Shown in pieces: positions 9,080-19,782 of a stretch of 64,000 nucleotides of DNA (position 1 is its first letter; each line of letters begins with the position of its first letter). The stretch is taken from contig CAIJZZ010000030.1 of NCBI GenBank assembly GCA_903825255.1, positions 25,290-89,289 on the forward strand. Reading direction: 5' to 3'. This DNA comes from an uncultured bacterium (GTDB taxonomy: Bacteria > Patescibacteriota > Minisyncoccia > Phycocordibacterales > UBA9973). The notes beneath the pieces are model-generated. The model made no database searches. It was not told the DNA's origin and saw nothing but the letters and a program-made list of their open reading frames with translations. A program made the position numbers and the translations under genes.

Positions 9080-10780
9080 ATGAAATCAGAAGTTAAACAA
9101 TGCCAAAACTGCAAAAACGACTTTATTATTGAGCCAGATGATTTTTCTTTTTATGAAAAAATGAGAGTGTCAACACCGACGTTTTGCCCAGAATGCAGAT
9201 TTATCCGACGACTTTGTTGGCGTAATGAAAGATCATTATATAAACGCATATGTGATTTATGTAAAAAAAATATTATTTCAATGTATGACAAAGATGTCAC
9301 TTTTCCGGTTTATTGTCCGGATTGTTGGCGTAGTGATGCTTGGAATCCCATGGAATATGGAAAAGAATATGATTTTTTAAAATCATTTTTTGATCAATTT
9401 AAAGAATTATTTTATAAAGTTCCACGTATTTCTGTTTGGTCACTTAGAAATAATATAAATGTTGAATATGCCAATTTTGTTTATAATTCGAAAAATATTT
9501 ACCTATCTTATTCAATAATTGATGATTCAGAAGATATCTTTTTTTCAAGTAACCTTGATGATTCAAAATCAATGATTGATGTATATAATGCATCAAAAAG
9601 TGAATTTGTTTACGAATCTATAGGATCTGTAAAAAACTATAATTGCAAATATACATATTGGTCATCAAGTTGTGTTGATTGTAGTTTTATCCTTGATTGC
9701 ATAAATTGCTCGGATTGTTTTGCTTGTGTAAATTTAAGAAATCAAAAATATTGTATTTGGAATGTGGAATATTCGAAAGAAGAATATTTAAATAAAATTA
9801 AAAAAATTAATATAGGAAGCTATGAATCACTTCAAAAAAACATACGTGAGTTTTGGGATTTTTCTTTAAAATTTCCTAGAAAATATACTCGAATATTAAA
9901 TAGTCATAATTCTAGTGGTGATGAACTTCGTGATTGTAAAAATGTTAATTATTCATTTAATTGTTTTAATTCAGAAAATGCAAAATATGGATATAGATCT
10001 CCTAGTATAAAAGATGCTATGGATATAAACCATTTTCATAATGCTGAATTAGCTTATGAACATTCGACTGGAGGCTCATTCAATAGTTCTAATATTAAAT
10101 TTATTATTAATGGTGGAGATGCAACAAATGGATTAGAATATAGTGATTTTTGTCATTCTTCAAATAATCTCTTTGCGTGTATTGGTATAAAGTCAAAAAA
10201 TTATTGTATTTTTAATAAGCAATATGGAAAAGCAGAATATTTTGAAATAGTAGAAAAAATTAAGAAGCAGATGAATAAAATGCCTTACATAGATAAAAAA
10301 GGTAATGAATATAAATATGGAGAATTTTTTCCTTCTGAGCTTTCACCCTTTGGTTATAATGAAACGGTTGCTAATGATCATTTTCCATTAGAAAAGGAAA
10401 AAATTTTAGAAGGAGGTTATAATTGGAAAAATAAAGAAGAAAACAAATATAAAATTACGAAAAAAGCAAAAGAATTACCAGACGATATAAAAGATGTTGA
10501 CGATTCAATTTTAAATGAAGTGATAGAATGTGCTCAATCAAAAAAGGCTTTTAAAATAACACCCTTTGAACTTCAGTTTTATCGTAGAATGAATATTCCG
10601 ATTCCTAGACTTCATCAAGACGAAAGATACAAAAAAAGGCTTACCTTGAGAAATCCAATGAAACTCTGGCATCGAAAGTGTATGCATAAAGATTGTGTGA
10701 ATGAATTTGAAACTCCTTATGCGCCAGAACGGCAGGAGATAATTTATTGCGAACGTTGTTATCAGCAAGAAGTTTATTAA
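9080..10780 (+). CDS. Cys-rich double zinc-ribbon / solenoid family protein, paralog 3
   Basis: CQNCKNDFIIEPDDFSFYEKMRVSTPTFCPECR; C-term CERCYQQEVY; C-terminal A module has lost its CPxC. Confidence 0.9.
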   Translation: MKSEVKQCQNCKNDFIIEPDDFSFYEKMRVSTPTFCPECRFIRRLCWRNERSLYKRICDLCKKNIISMYDKDVTFPVYCPDCWRSDAWNPMEYGKEYDFLKSFFDQFKELFYKVPRISVWSLRNNINVEYANFVYNSKNIYLSYSIIDDSEDIFFSSNLDDSKSMIDVYNASKSEFVYESIGSVKNYNCKYTYWSSSCVDCSFILDCINCSDCFACVNLRNQKYCIWNVEYSKEEYLNKIKKINIGSYESLQKNIREFWDFSLKFPRKYTRILNSHNSSGDELRDCKNVNYSFNCFNSENAKYGYRSPSIKDAMDINHFHNAELAYEHSTGGSFNSSNIKFIINGGDATNGLEYSDFCHSSNNLFACIGIKSKNYCIFNKQYGKAEYFEIVEKIKKQMNKMPYIDKKGNEYKYGEFFPSELSPFGYNETVANDHFPLEKEKILEGGYNWKNKEENKYKITKKAKELPDDIKDVDDSILNEVIECAQSKKAFKITPFELQFYRRMNIPIPRLHQDERYKKRLTLRNPMKLWHRKCMHKDCVNEFETPYAPERQEIIYCERCYQQEVY

Positions 10781-10843
10781 TTATTATTTTTTGAATTTGT
10801 GTGGTATAATATAGACGAGACATAGAAGTCTCGCTTTGTTTTT

Positions 10844-12619
10844 ATGGAAAAAGATTATTCAAATTTACATCGAGGCTTAGTCCTCAAATATTTCTGGCAA
10901 GTTATTAAACAATATAAATTGTCCTTTTTTATTGTAATTATTTTTACTACCATTGCTTCAATTTTAGATGTATATATTCCACTCAAATATCTAAAACTCT
11001 GGAATGTTTTGAATGCGAATAATTTTGATCTAGTCAATACTGCTCGATCAATTGTTCTTTTGATTTTATTACTTAATTTCGTTAGATTTTTTGTTCGTAG
11101 AGTTTCAGGATTTTATCTTTCATACTTTGAAGCTTCGACTATGGCCGGTCTTCGTAAACAAGCCTTTGCTTATATGATTGGTCATTCACATTCCTTTTTT
11201 GCAAACAATTTTAGTGGTTCGCTAGTAAGAAAAATAAATAAATATGCCAATGCTTTTGAAAAATTGGCGGATCGGATGATAATTGATGGATTACCATTAC
11301 TCATTCAAGGTGTAGGTACTGTCGTAGCCATATATTTTTTGCTTCCAAAATACTCTTATATAATGATGGCATTTTTAGCAGTTACGTTATTCACGATTCT
11401 GATTGCTACAAAATATAAATTAAAATATGATGTTTTGTCAGCTGAGGCAGATACGAGGACCACTGGTGCTCTAGCGGATTCTATTGGTAACCATTCTTCT
11501 ATTCAACTTTTTACTGGTGGTGAATATGAAAATAAAATAGTTGGTGAAACGATTGAAAAACAAAAGCGTGCTACATTTATTAATTGGTCCTTATGGGAAG
11601 GATTGAATACTGTTGTGAGTTTTTACATGCTCATTGTTGAATTTGTCATTTTTTGGATAGCAGTGGGGGATTGGAGACTAGGCCTTATAGGTTTGCCAGT
11701 AATGGTATTATTACAAAGTTATCTAATACGCCTAGTAGGTAATTTATTCAATTTTGGCGGAATTATTCGCGCTTACTATGAAAGTTTTGCTGATGCTCAA
11801 GAAATGGCTGTGGTTATGGACACTCCGTATGAAATTTTAGATAAGCCAACTACAGAAATAAATAAAGTAAAAGGTGAAGTAATCTTTGAGGATGTTACTT
11901 ATATTTATAAAAATAATAATATTAAAGTATTAGATAATTTTTTTGTCACAGTGCCAGCTGGACAAAAGATTGCTATCGTCGGTTCTTCTGGTGCAGGGAA
12001 GACCACTTTTGTTCGCTTACTTATGAGGATATTTAATTTAAATTCTGGAAGAATTTTGATTGATGGAATAAATATTAATGATATTACTCAAAAAAATCTT
12101 CGTGAACAAATAGCTTTTGTTCCACAGGATCCAATACTTTTCCATCGTACTTTAATGGAAAATATTCGTTACGGTAGGCGAGATGCTACTGATGAAGAAG
12201 TTCTAAAAGCTGCGCATCTAGCACATTGTGATGCCTTCATAGATAGTTTACCACAAGGTTATGATACATATGTCGGTGAGCGTGGAGTGAAACTCTCTGG
12301 TGGAGAACGTCAGCGTGTCGCTATTGCTCGAGCTATTTTAAAAGATGCTCCGATTTTAGTCTTAGACGAAGCGACTTCTTCACTTGACTCTCATTCTGAA
12401 TTTTTAATTCAAGATGCCTTACATAATCTTATTCAAGGTAAAACTACGATTGTTATTGCACATAGACTTTCTACTATTAGAGAAATGGATAGAATTATTG
12501 TTTTGGAAAAAGGAAAAATAATTGAAGACGGAACGCATGAAAAATTATCTAAAAAGAGAAATGGTTTATATAAAAAACTATGGGATTTACAAGCGGGAGG
12601 ATTTAAAAATGAAATTTAG
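10844..12619 (+). CDS. ABC transporter, fused permease/ATP-binding protein
   Basis: Walker A GSSGAGKTT, signature LSGGERQRVAIARAIL, Walker B ILVLDEATSSLD; N-terminal TM domain. Confidence 0.95.
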   Translation: MEKDYSNLHRGLVLKYFWQVIKQYKLSFFIVIIFTTIASILDVYIPLKYLKLWNVLNANNFDLVNTARSIVLLILLLNFVRFFVRRVSGFYLSYFEASTMAGLRKQAFAYMIGHSHSFFANNFSGSLVRKINKYANAFEKLADRMIIDGLPLLIQGVGTVVAIYFLLPKYSYIMMAFLAVTLFTILIATKYKLKYDVLSAEADTRTTGALADSIGNHSSIQLFTGGEYENKIVGETIEKQKRATFINWSLWEGLNTVVSFYMLIVEFVIFWIAVGDWRLGLIGLPVMVLLQSYLIRLVGNLFNFGGIIRAYYESFADAQEMAVVMDTPYEILDKPTTEINKVKGEVIFEDVTYIYKNNNIKVLDNFFVTVPAGQKIAIVGSSGAGKTTFVRLLMRIFNLNSGRILIDGININDITQKNLREQIAFVPQDPILFHRTLMENIRYGRRDATDEEVLKAAHLAHCDAFIDSLPQGYDTYVGERGVKLSGGERQRVAIARAILKDAPILVLDEATSSLDSHSEFLIQDALHNLIQGKTTIVIAHRLSTIREMDRIIVLEKGKIIEDGTHEKLSKKRNGLYKKLWDLQAGGFKNEI

Positions 12620-12622
12620 AAA

Positions 12623-13177
12623 TTATTTTTTGAGACTTTCTAAAAATGCGAGATTAGTTTCTGGATCGAGTTTGTCAGTGACGATGATCATGAGCTCTGT
12701 TCCAAGACCTAAATCTTTTTTAATATTTGTGAAAAGGTGTTCATATGGAAGTGGGGAGATCCAAACAGTATTTTTTACGCAGACGAAGTTCGCTTTTTTT
12801 AATAAATAACGGATCGCTTCACGTTCACTTTTGCGTTCCTCTGGAATATCAATAATAATAATTCGCCAAAAGCCGTCCCAAGTATTCGGCACGAGGGCTT
12901 CACCACCCTCAAGCTGTATTGTATTTAATTTCTTTTTTCCTTCTTTAGTGAGGCGCGCATAATCGTTTTGGCCAGATGAAAGCTGTTCAATGAGCCCTGC
13001 TTCTCGAAGTCCTTTTAAAGAGCGGGTAAGGGCGTAGGAAGCGTTTTTAGAGCAATCTTGGGTGTTCACCTTATTATTCAGTTCTGATAGGGAAATGGCT
13101 GGTTTTTCGGCTAAAAGCTTCAAAATAGCCTTTTGAATATTGGGGTTTTTTTTGTTTGGGATATCCTTCTTATTCAT
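12623..13177 (-). CDS. PaaX-like transcriptional regulator (wHTH plus Cas2-like domain)
   Basis: wHTH N-term; WDGFWRIIIIDIPEERKSEREAIRYLLKKANFVCVKNTVWISPLPYE. Confidence 0.75.
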   Translation of the reverse strand: MNKKDIPNKKNPNIQKAILKLLAEKPAISLSELNNKVNTQDCSKNASYALTRSLKGLREAGLIEQLSSGQNDYARLTKEGKKKLNTIQLEGGEALVPNTWDGFWRIIIIDIPEERKSEREAIRYLLKKANFVCVKNTVWISPLPYEHLFTNIKKDLGLGTELMIIVTDKLDPETNLAFLESLKK

Positions 13178-13181
13178 ATAC

Positions 13182-13209
13182 TTGACATTGTATCATATAT
13201 AAATATAAT
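13182..13209 (+). promoter_or_regulatory. Consensus sigma70 promoter TTGACA-N16-TATAAT
   Basis: Exact consensus hexamers in the divergent region between the PaaX-like gene and 13252. Confidence 0.75.
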
Positions 13210-13213
13210 ATCA

Positions 13214-13243
13214 ACAAGTATTTTGCGGTCACGAAATACTTGT
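13214..13243. promoter_or_regulatory. Palindrome (operator or 5' UTR hairpin candidate)
   Basis: ACAAGTATTT-tgcggtcacg-AAATACTTGT, 10 bp perfect arms, just downstream of the promoter. Confidence 0.6.
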
Positions 13244-13251
13244 CAAAAATA

Positions 13252-13650
13252 ATGAAGAGGTATATAATAGAAAACATTATGCAAGAAGGTGTCCCTAAAA
13301 ATGAAGATAAGAAAATAAATTCAGTTAAAAGCATTGATCATCTCTTAAATGATTTTTCAAATGAAATTCCAGAAAAAATGGCCCGTGAACTTATTGAAGG
13401 CGGGTCTAATTTTGGCAGTGAATATTATAAGTTAAAAGTAAGGATAAATTGGTTTCATGGAGTTTTAAGTACATTGGAAAGTGCATATTATAAAGGATTT
13501 TTACCTGAAGATTTTTGGAAAGAAATTACTGATTTTATAAAGAAATTTAAAGAAAGTCATATAAAAACTTCTGATAGAACAACAAAAGAAGAAATTGAGA
13601 AAGCAGATGATTTATTAAGAAGGGCTAAAGAGTTTATTGAAAAAAAATAA
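13252..13650 (+). CDS. Hypothetical helical protein
   Basis: ORF with ATG at 13252; ORF track start at 13240 is TTG inside the palindrome. Confidence 0.65.
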   Translation: MKRYIIENIMQEGVPKNEDKKINSVKSIDHLLNDFSNEIPEKMARELIEGGSNFGSEYYKLKVRINWFHGVLSTLESAYYKGFLPEDFWKEITDFIKKFKESHIKTSDRTTKEEIEKADDLLRRAKEFIEKK

Positions 13651-13723
13651 TTACAAACCCCGAAAGTCGAAGTCGGGAAATAAATAAAAAACAAAACATT
13701 ATAAGTTTAATAAATAAAAAAAT

Positions 13724-15640
13724 ATGTCAAAAATAATAGGTATAGACTTAGGAACAACAAATTCGGCCGTGGCTATCATTGAAGGTGGCGCCCCGAAAAT
13801 AGTCGAAAATGTGGAAGGCAATCGCACGACGCCTTCTGTGGTAGCGACAGCCAAGAATGGTGATCGTATTGCCGGTCTTTTAGCGAAGCGTCAAGCAGTG
13901 ACAAATCCAGAAAATACAATTTCTGAGATTAAACGTTATATGGGTCATAGATTTGATGATCCAGGTGTACAAAAAGATAAAACTTCAGCTCCATTTAAAA
14001 TTGAAGCTAGTGAAGATGGTGGTGTGAAGGTAAAAATGTCTGATAAATTTTATCGTCCAGAAGAAATTTCTGCGATGATTTTACAGAAAATAAAAACAGA
14101 TGTGGAAACTAAATTAGGTGAGAAAATTACTGAAGCTGTTATTACTGTGCCAGCTTATTTTAATGATGCGCAAAGAAAAGCTACCAAAGATGCAGGTCTT
14201 ATCGCTGGGCTTGATGTAAAACGCATTATTAACGAACCGACAGCCGCAGCTCTTGCTTACGGATTCGATAAAAAGAAAAATGAAAAAATAGTAGTATATG
14301 ATTTCGGTGGCGGAACCTTTGATGTATCTGTACTTGAAATCGGAGATGATGTCATAGAAGTGAAGTCTACTGATGGTGATAGTCATATGGGTGGAGGTGA
14401 TATTGATCGTAAGATGATTGCTTGGATTGCGGAAGAATATAAAAAGGAATCTGGTATGGACGTACGTAAAGATCCACTCGCTCATCAAAGATTAAAAGAA
14501 GCAGCCGAAAAAGCTAAACACGAACTTTCTACCACTATGGAAACAGAAATTAATATTCCATTTATTACTTCTGATGCTTCAGGTCCAAAACATTTGTTAA
14601 TGAAAATGTCTCGAGCTACTTTGGAATCTCTTGCAAAAGAATATATTGATCACTCTATTGAAATTACTAAGAGGGCACTCGAAGCCTCACCATTTAAGAT
14701 GAATGAAATTAATGAAATCATTATGGTGGGCGGACAGACTCGAATGCCGGCAATCGTAGAAGCTGTGAAAAATCTTTTTGGTAAAGCTCCAAATATGACG
14801 ATTAATCCTGATGAAGTGGTTGCCTTAGGCGCAGCTGTGCAAGCTGGAGTCTTAGCTGGAGATGTACGAGATGTTTTGCTTTTAGATGTTATACCGCTTT
14901 CGCTTGGTATTGAAACCTTGGGAGGAGTAGCCACAAAATTAATTGAACGCAATACCACTATTCCATCTTCTAAATCTCAAATCTTTTCTACGGCTGCGGA
15001 CAATCAAACTTCTGTAGAAATTCACATTGTGCAAGGAGAACGCCCAATGGCTACTGACAATAAGAGTCTCGGTAGATTTATTTTAGATGGCGTACCGCCA
15101 GCTCCAAGAGGCATTCCTCAAGTGGAAGTGACTTTTGATGTAGATGCGAATGGAATTTTAAATGTAAAGGCGCTAGAAAAAGCATCTGGTAAAGTGCAAT
15201 CAATAAAGATTGAGGCAAGTTCTGGACTCAAAGATGAAGACATTAAGAAAATGCAACAAGATGCAGAAGTGCATGCAGAAGAAGATAAAAAGAAAAGGGA
15301 AGTTGCGGATGTTAAAAATACTGCTGAAATGATTATTTACACTGCAGAAAAAGCTTTGAAAGATAATGAAGCAAAAATCGGAGCGGAATTAAAAGATGAA
15401 GTGAATAAAAAAATCACTACGCTTCGTACTGTAAAAGATGGTACTGATGCGGAGGCGATTAAAAAAGCAACTGAAGAGCTTTCAGCTGAAATGTCTAAGA
15501 TAGGCGAAGCGATGAATAAAGCTAATGCCGAAGCCGGACAAACTCCACCAAACCCAGGAACTGGAACGGAAGAGCAAGGTCCAGAAATTCATAATGCTGA
15601 ATTCAAAGAAGGTGATAAACCTGAAGATGAAAAGAAATAA
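13724..15640 (+). CDS. dnaK: Chaperone protein DnaK (Hsp70)
   Basis: [37 protein letters not shown]. Confidence 0.98.
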   Translation: MSKIIGIDLGTTNSAVAIIEGGAPKIVENVEGNRTTPSVVATAKNGDRIAGLLAKRQAVTNPENTISEIKRYMGHRFDDPGVQKDKTSAPFKIEASEDGGVKVKMSDKFYRPEEISAMILQKIKTDVETKLGEKITEAVITVPAYFNDAQRKATKDAGLIAGLDVKRIINEPTAAALAYGFDKKKNEKIVVYDFGGGTFDVSVLEIGDDVIEVKSTDGDSHMGGGDIDRKMIAWIAEEYKKESGMDVRKDPLAHQRLKEAAEKAKHELSTTMETEINIPFITSDASGPKHLLMKMSRATLESLAKEYIDHSIEITKRALEASPFKMNEINEIIMVGGQTRMPAIVEAVKNLFGKAPNMTINPDEVVALGAAVQAGVLAGDVRDVLLLDVIPLSLGIETLGGVATKLIERNTTIPSSKSQIFSTAADNQTSVEIHIVQGERPMATDNKSLGRFILDGVPPAPRGIPQVEVTFDVDANGILNVKALEKASGKVQSIKIEASSGLKDEDIKKMQQDAEVHAEEDKKKREVADVKNTAEMIIYTAEKALKDNEAKIGAELKDEVNKKITTLRTVKDGTDAEAIKKATEELSAEMSKIGEAMNKANAEAGQTPPNPGTGTEEQGPEIHNAEFKEGDKPEDEKK

Positions 15641-15661
15641 TAATTACTAATCTTTAAAATT

Positions 15662-15690
15662 AAAAAGCCCTAAAAGGGCTTTTTAATTTT
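15662..15690 (+). terminator. Intrinsic terminator after dnaK
   Basis: AAAAAGCCCT-AAA-AGGGCTTTTT. Confidence 0.85.
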
Positions 15691-15717
15691 ATTATCCAAT
15701 GTTATAATTTAAACTAT

Positions 15718-17967
15718 ATGGATTTACCCCAAATACCTTTAAACAAAGATTTGACTTACATCGGACTCACGACTTTTCGTGATAAAAATACTCTTTTCGG
15801 TATCAAGCGCAAAGATAGGCGTCAGCACGTATATTTACTTGGAAAGTCAGGTACTGGTAAATCAGTGTTGATGTTTAATATGGTTATTCAAAATATTATC
15901 AACGGTGAAGGTGTTTGCGTAGTTGATCCTCATGGAGAATTAGTCGAGGGAATTTTATCGGCTATACCACCAAATCGTTTGAAGGATGTAGTATATTTTA
16001 ATCCAGCTGATATTGATTATCATATTGGTTTTAATGTTTTGGAATTAATTGATCCACAATATAAACATTTGGTCGCCTCAGGACTCATGGGTATTTTTAC
16101 GAAAATTTGGGCGAATGCTTGGAGTGCTCGTATGGAATACATTTTAAACAATGCGATTTTGGCATTACTAGATACTCCTGGAACAACCTTGCTTGGAATT
16201 CCTCGAATGCTCGTGGACAAAGATTATCGTCAGAAAATAATTTCAAATTTAAAAGATCCAGTGATCAAGGCTTTTTGGGTGCATGAATATGAAGCTTGGC
16301 AAGATAAGTTTCGTAATGAAGCCATCGCCCCGATTCAAAATAAAGTCGGACAATTTCTTTCAACTTCCATTATTCGAAATGTTGTTGGTCAGTCAAAAAG
16401 TACGATAGATATTTTTGAAATTATGAACAGTGGAAAAATTTTTCTTGTAAACGTTTCAAAAGGGCGTATTGGTGAAGACAACTCTGCATTACTCGGAGGG
16501 ATGATCATCACCAAAATTCAATTAGCAGCGATGGAACGTGTACGTATTCCTGAAGATGACCGTAAAGATTTTTATTTATATGTCGACGAATTCCAAAATT
16601 TCGTAACAGAATCTTTTGCTGGTATTTTATCTGAAGCTCGAAAATATCGTTTGAATCTTACAGTGGCGCACCAGTACACAGCCCAACTCGTTTCAGACAA
16701 AAGTTCAGCTGTGCGAGATGCAGTTTTTGGCAACGTCGGGACGATGATTGTTTTTCGAGTCGGCTCAGATGACGCAGAATTTTTAGAAAAAGAATTTGAT
16801 CCAGAATTCACTCCATCGGACATTGTGAATTTACCAAACTATAAAATTTATCTAAAACTAATGATTGATGGGGTTACTTCAAGACCATTTTCTGCAAAGA
16901 CGTTACCGCAGATGGTAAAATCAGGTAATATAGAAATCGAGCAAGAAGTTATTAAATCATCCCGTGCCCTTTATTGTAGATCCAGAGAAGATGTTGAACG
17001 TGAAATCAATAATTGGAGCGGAATGTCGCTTGGAGATGATATTACTAGTGCTGGTGATGTCGAAATGTTTGCGGCAATTTGTTCTATTTGTCATAAAGAG
17101 ACAAAGGTGCCATTTAAACCACAACCAGATAGACCAGTGTATTGTAAAGATTGTATTGCTAAAATGAAGACAGGAGAGTTGAAACCTCTTCGAGGCTCAA
17201 TGAATCAAATTAAAGAAGATGAAATTAAATTTTTTAAACCATTAGCAGATTTGGGTATTGAATTTGAACCAAAAGAGAAACACACTGAGTCTGAAAGATA
17301 TCCAGAAAGAACAAATGAAAATAAGCCGATTATGAGTAGTAATAAACCAAAAATTTTTGGAGCTCTTAAAAAAGTTTTTACCCCGTCACTCGCGAGCAAC
17401 AGGGTTACACCATCATCTGCAAACAATACAGCTAATAAAAATATTCCACCTATAAATCCACAGCCGATAAATAGGCCGAATCCTGTTTATGTAAAAAATG
17501 ATTTTAAAAATCAAAATCAAAAATCAACTTTTGTAAATAAGGAAAAAACTAGAGACAACTCAGCCTTGCGAGATATTTTAAATAAGACTCTTTCTGAAAA
17601 TAAAGTTTTTGAAGTCAAAAAGGAAGAACCAAAAATGGAAGAAATTAAAAAAGAGACTCCTCCACCGATCTCCTTGAGCGATTTAAAAGTTCAAAAACCA
17701 GCTAATATTTCAAATTTAAAGGATCGAGGAGCAAGTGTTGAAGATATGAGTAAATTAAAGAATTTAATTTCAGAAACAAAAATTCCTATACCTGAACCTA
17801 CTAAAGAAACTCCTGTTTTTGTTCCTGAGCCCATAAAAGAAATTCCAAAAGAAGAACCTAAAGAAGAAATAAAAAAAGAAGAAAAATCTGTTCCCATTCC
17901 TTCAGTTTCACCGTCTGGAAAGGTACGCGAAGTACCAGAAGATGTTTTAAGAAAAATTTTAGAATAA
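15718..17967 (+). CDS. TraD/TraG/HerA-like type IV coupling ATPase with embedded zinc ribbon
   Basis: LLGKSGTGKSVLM; VVDPHGELVEGIL; DFYLYVDEFQNFVTESFAGILSEARKYRLNLTVAHQY; CSICHK..RPVYCKDC. Confidence 0.85.
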   Translation: MDLPQIPLNKDLTYIGLTTFRDKNTLFGIKRKDRRQHVYLLGKSGTGKSVLMFNMVIQNIINGEGVCVVDPHGELVEGILSAIPPNRLKDVVYFNPADIDYHIGFNVLELIDPQYKHLVASGLMGIFTKIWANAWSARMEYILNNAILALLDTPGTTLLGIPRMLVDKDYRQKIISNLKDPVIKAFWVHEYEAWQDKFRNEAIAPIQNKVGQFLSTSIIRNVVGQSKSTIDIFEIMNSGKIFLVNVSKGRIGEDNSALLGGMIITKIQLAAMERVRIPEDDRKDFYLYVDEFQNFVTESFAGILSEARKYRLNLTVAHQYTAQLVSDKSSAVRDAVFGNVGTMIVFRVGSDDAEFLEKEFDPEFTPSDIVNLPNYKIYLKLMIDGVTSRPFSAKTLPQMVKSGNIEIEQEVIKSSRALYCRSREDVEREINNWSGMSLGDDITSAGDVEMFAAICSICHKETKVPFKPQPDRPVYCKDCIAKMKTGELKPLRGSMNQIKEDEIKFFKPLADLGIEFEPKEKHTESERYPERTNENKPIMSSNKPKIFGALKKVFTPSLASNRVTPSSANNTANKNIPPINPQPINRPNPVYVKNDFKNQNQKSTFVNKEKTRDNSALRDILNKTLSENKVFEVKKEEPKMEEIKKETPPPISLSDLKVQKPANISNLKDRGASVEDMSKLKNLISETKIPIPEPTKETPVFVPEPIKEIPKEEPKEEIKKEEKSVPIPSVSPSGKVREVPEDVLRKILE
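17381..17404. repeat. Palindromic element copy inside ATPase CDS
   Basis: CCCCGTCACTCGCGAGCAACAGGG; 19/24 identical to the metK copy. Confidence 0.55.
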
Positions 17968-17983
17968 CTCTATTTAAAGATTT

Positions 17984-19741
17984 ATGACAGAAAAAACAGA
18001 AACTCGGGTTTGCCAAAACTGTAAACAAAACTTCACTATAGAGTCTGAGGATTTTAGTTTTTATAATAAAATCGGAGTACCAGCACCACTTTGGTGCCCT
18101 CGTTGTAGATTTTTACGAAAACTCACTTATTTAAATGACCGTTGTCTTTATAAAAGCAATTGTTCAAATTGTAAAGAAAATATTATTTCCAGATATCATC
18201 CAGATTCCAATGTACCAGCTTGGTGTATGAAATGTCATATTAGTGACACTTGGGATGGTAGAGATTATGGTAGAGAATATGATTTTTCTAAAAATTTTTT
18301 TGAACAATTCAATGAGTTAAGAAGTGTTGTGCCTCAACGGGCACTTGATAAAAATGAAAGAAACGGCCCAGGTTGTGAATATTCGAATTACTGTTTTACT
18401 AGTAAAAATATTTATTTATCATATTGTGTGCATAAATCAGAAAATATTAAATACTGCAAACATACTTATTTGGATACTAAAAATTGTCTTGATTGTTTAA
18501 GGGTTAAAAAAAGTGATCGTTGTTATGAAATAGTCCAATCTAGTGATAGTTTCAGTTCTACTTTTTTAATTGAGAGCGAACAATGTATTTCATCACATTT
18601 TTTATTTGATTGTGTAAATTGTATTGATTGTTGTATGTCATCGGGACTTCGAAATAAAAGTAACGTTTTTCGAAATAAACAATATTCTAAAGAAGAATAT
18701 CAAAAAGCGATTTCTGAGTTACGACTCGATACTTATTCAGGTCAAAAAATAGCCAAAGAAGAATTCGAAGAGCTGGCTCGAAATTCTATTCACCGATTTG
18801 CTCATATAAAAAATTCTATAAATTGTGCAGGTGATTTTATTGCGAATTCAAAGAATTGTGTTCATTGTTATGGTATAGAAACTGCAGAAAATTTGAAAAA
18901 TTGCTTTCTTTCTATGGCACCCAATGTTCAAGATTCTCAAGATCTTATAATGACAGGAAGAGGAGAGGAGTGTTATGAAAGTACAAATGCAGGCCGAGGT
19001 ATGAGCCGAGTACTTTTATCATTTAGCTGTGGTAGTGGTTGTAGAAATATACTCTATAGTGATGGTTGTCGAGGTTGTATAGATTGTTTTGGCTGCATTA
19101 GTTTAATAAATCAAAAGTATTGTATTTTAAATAAACAATATTCTAAAGAGGAATATTTTAAAACAGTTGAGGAAATAAAAAAACAAATGAACGAAGTACC
19201 CTATGTTGATAAAATCGGCAGGGTATATGGTTTTGGTGAATGTTTTCCACCAGAACTTTCTCCTTTTACATATAATGAGAGTTTTGCTTTTGAAGAACAT
19301 CCTTTATCTCGCGAAGAAGCCTTGGCTAATGGCTATAAATGGAGAGAAAGGGAATCTAAGGCTTATACGTCTTCTATCCAAGTAAACGATATTCCTGAAA
19401 GTATACACGATGTTTCTGATTTAATTTGTGATGGAACTATTGAGTGTTTAAATAAAGGAAAAGTGGAGACTCTCTGTACTTCGGCTTTTAAAATATTACC
19501 TGATGAACTAGTTTTTTATAAACAAATGAATTTACCTATACCTAGATATTGTCCAAATTGTAGGTATTATGATCGTATAAAATGGAGAAATCCTTTTAAT
19601 TTTTATACCAGAGAATGTATGTGTGGTCTTTTAAATCATAATCATAAAGGGAAATGTTCAAATAAATTTGAGACTATGTATGCGCCGGAAAAGCCAGAAA
19701 TTATTTATTGCAAGGAGTGCTATCAGAGAGAAGTGTATTAG
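17984..19741 (+). CDS. Cys-rich double zinc-ribbon / solenoid family protein, paralog 4
   Basis: CQNCKQNFTIESEDFSFYNKIGVPAPLWCPRCR; GLRNKSNVFRNKQYSKEEY; C-term CKECYQREVY. Confidence 0.9.
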   Translation: MTEKTETRVCQNCKQNFTIESEDFSFYNKIGVPAPLWCPRCRFLRKLTYLNDRCLYKSNCSNCKENIISRYHPDSNVPAWCMKCHISDTWDGRDYGREYDFSKNFFEQFNELRSVVPQRALDKNERNGPGCEYSNYCFTSKNIYLSYCVHKSENIKYCKHTYLDTKNCLDCLRVKKSDRCYEIVQSSDSFSSTFLIESEQCISSHFLFDCVNCIDCCMSSGLRNKSNVFRNKQYSKEEYQKAISELRLDTYSGQKIAKEEFEELARNSIHRFAHIKNSINCAGDFIANSKNCVHCYGIETAENLKNCFLSMAPNVQDSQDLIMTGRGEECYESTNAGRGMSRVLLSFSCGSGCRNILYSDGCRGCIDCFGCISLINQKYCILNKQYSKEEYFKTVEEIKKQMNEVPYVDKIGRVYGFGECFPPELSPFTYNESFAFEEHPLSREEALANGYKWRERESKAYTSSIQVNDIPESIHDVSDLICDGTIECLNKGKVETLCTSAFKILPDELVFYKQMNLPIPRYCPNCRYYDRIKWRNPFNFYTRECMCGLLNHNHKGKCSNKFETMYAPEKPEIIYCKECYQREVY

Positions 19742-19782
19742 GTTGGAAATTATTGAAAAAAGTAGTAAAATAAGCATATATT

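Noticed and set aside
13654-13677. CCCCGAAAGTCGAAGTCGGG hairpin before dnaK as another palindromic element copy
   Set aside because: Only 5 bp arms and no clear similarity to the metK/ATPase element; could be a simple hairpin.
14114-14488. 124 aa minus-strand ORF inside dnaK
   Set aside because: Antisense shadow ORF of a clear DnaK gene.
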